Origin: Candidatus Hydrogenedentota bacterium
GTDB lineage: Bacteria > Spirochaetota > Leptospiria > Turneriellales > J094
Length of the DNA: 7,014 nt
Assembly (NCBI GenBank): GCA_003695005.1
Contig: RFJE01000302.1
Coordinates: forward strand, 1-7,014
Direction: 5' to 3'
Positions 6,575 to 7,014 of this stretch are shown here, piece by piece. Within the stretch, counting starts at the first letter, position 1, and each line of letters begins with the position of its first letter. A model generated the notes under the pieces. That model saw nothing but the letters and a program-made list of their open reading frames with translations, was not told the origin of the DNA and searched no databases. The position numbers and the translations under genes were made by a program.

Positions 6575-6704
6575 GGTTTAAAATATGCCATAAATCAGTT
6601 TTTCCGTCCACAAAAATGTAGCCGCTGCCATTCTCGCTGAGTAAGCGTCAAATGTGGTACTCATGAATATTATAGCTGATGCGGATTGTACAATTTTCAA
6701 TCTG

Positions 6705-6720
6705 ACCTCCTCGGGGGGGT
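6705..6720. repeat. Short GC hairpin with a G-run
   Basis: ACCTCC pairs with the end of the seven-G run and following T (one G-T pair) around a TCGG loop. It lies in the 442-base spacer between the RHH-like gene and clpP, close to two further hairpins. The spacer holds no supported gene: only a TTG-started minus frame runs through these palindromes. Confidence 0.3.
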
Positions 6721-6725
6721 AGCGG

Positions 6726-6746
6726 AAAAATCGTAGCGAGGCTACG
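6726..6746 (-). terminator. Intrinsic-terminator-like hairpin on the minus strand
   Basis: On the minus strand CGTAGC-CTC-GCTACG forms a 6-bp stem with a 3-base loop and is followed at once by ATTTTT, the shape of a small intrinsic terminator. No gene ending just upstream on the minus strand is recognisable; the neighbour on that side is the divergently oriented clpP. It may protect the RHH-like gene from antisense transcription out of the clpP promoter region, or be chance. Confidence 0.3.
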
Positions 6747-6828
6747 GCCGACAGGATGGAGGACGAAAAATTCTGATCCACTCTACTACTCTGCAAGGGT
6801 ACAAATTCCTATTCTGCACAAAACTAGC

Positions 6829-6870
6829 CGAGCGGTCACGATTTTGGAGCGAGGGGGGGTGTCCCCCCCT
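6829..6870 (-). repeat. Copy B of the GC-rich palindromic interspersed repeat
   Basis: AGGGGGGG (6852-6859) and CCCCCCCT (6863-6870) form a perfect 8-bp stem with a TGT loop. Reading the minus strand, the hairpin is followed by CTCGCTCC and, 11 bases later, CGCTCG, the same blocks and spacing as copy A at 672-700. It lies about 90 bases upstream of clpP. No T-run follows on either strand, so a repeat is a better description than a terminator. Confidence 0.45.
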
Positions 6871-6958
6871 TCGAAATATAGGGAATAATTAAGCACTTAC
6901 TTCGCTGAATCAATACTGAAAGAGTTGACCGCATATCTAAAAAATAGTTTGCTCCTAC

Positions 6959-7014
6959 ATGCCTTTGACACCGATTGTAATTGAACAAACTTCTCGTGGA
7001 GAAAGACAGTACGA
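6959..7014 (+). CDS. clpP: ATP-dependent Clp protease proteolytic subunit, 5' end only
   Basis: The last 56 bases encode MPLTPIVIEQTSRGERQY and part of the next codon (GA). This is the very conserved N-terminus of ClpP, whose family consensus is P.VIEQTSRGER.YDIYSRLL. ClpP is the serine peptidase barrel that degrades proteins delivered by ClpX or ClpA/ClpC in the cytoplasm. The Ser-His-Asp triad lies beyond the window. An in-frame stop at 6938-6940 leaves this ATG as the natural start, but no Shine-Dalgarno precedes it (GCTCCTAC). A TTGACC at 6925-6930 resembles a -35 box, yet no -10 is found at the expected distance. The gene is divergent from the minus-strand genes. Whether clpX or lon follows cannot be seen. 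Confidence 0.9.
   Translation, partial: MPLTPIVIEQTSRGERQY

Noticed and set aside
6578..6796. 72-residue minus-strand frame, or its last 28 codons behind a TATAAT
   Set aside because: It starts with TTG, has no Shine-Dalgarno, and runs through the hairpins at 6705-6746. The protein shows no recognisable pattern.

Overview
The window looks like a stretch of chromosome from an AT-rich bacterium, most plausibly a spirochaete of the Leptospira group. That placement is an inference. It rests on low-GC coding sequence, a lipoprotein with a non-standard lipobox (His before the Cys), and short, strikingly GC-rich palindromic spacers between AT-rich genes. No rRNA, tRNA, insertion sequence or CRISPR array is visible, so the taxonomy could not be tested directly.

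Layout. The left edge holds the 3' part of a plus-strand secreted-type esterase of the PHB depolymerase/feruloyl esterase family (to 653), followed by a 250-base GC-rich spacer with two hairpins. From 5705 down to 904 runs a compact minus-strand cluster: patatin-like phospholipase, PAP2-family phosphatase (4-base ATGA overlap), 2-oxoglutarate dehydrogenase E2 (sucB), dihydrolipoyl dehydrogenase E3 (lpdA, 8-base gap with a perfect Shine-Dalgarno) and an unrecognised small lipoprotein (8-base overlap with lpdA). Upstream on the same strand, 5890-6516 encodes an unrecognised basic protein with two ribbon-helix-helix-like segments. A 442-base spacer with several GC-rich hairpins follows, and the right edge holds the first 18 codons of a plus-strand clpP.

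How the genes work together. SucB and LpdA are two of the three components of the 2-oxoglutarate dehydrogenase complex of the TCA cycle. The E1 gene (sucA) is not next to them; its usual place is taken by two lipid-active genes. The patatin-like enzyme (acyl hydrolase) and the PAP2 enzyme (lipid phosphatase) are translationally coupled and may act in turn on membrane lipids. The lipoprotein is tied to lpdA by overlap, but nothing in its sequence gives its function.

Unexplained by genes are the GC-rich palindromic spacers. Those at 657-700 and 6829-6870 share a G-run/C-run hairpin followed by CTCGCTCC and, after the same 11-base gap, CGCTCG, in opposite orientations. This suggests an interspersed repeat family. 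A third, different palindromic element separates pap2 from sucB. No clearly new defence or mobile system is present.
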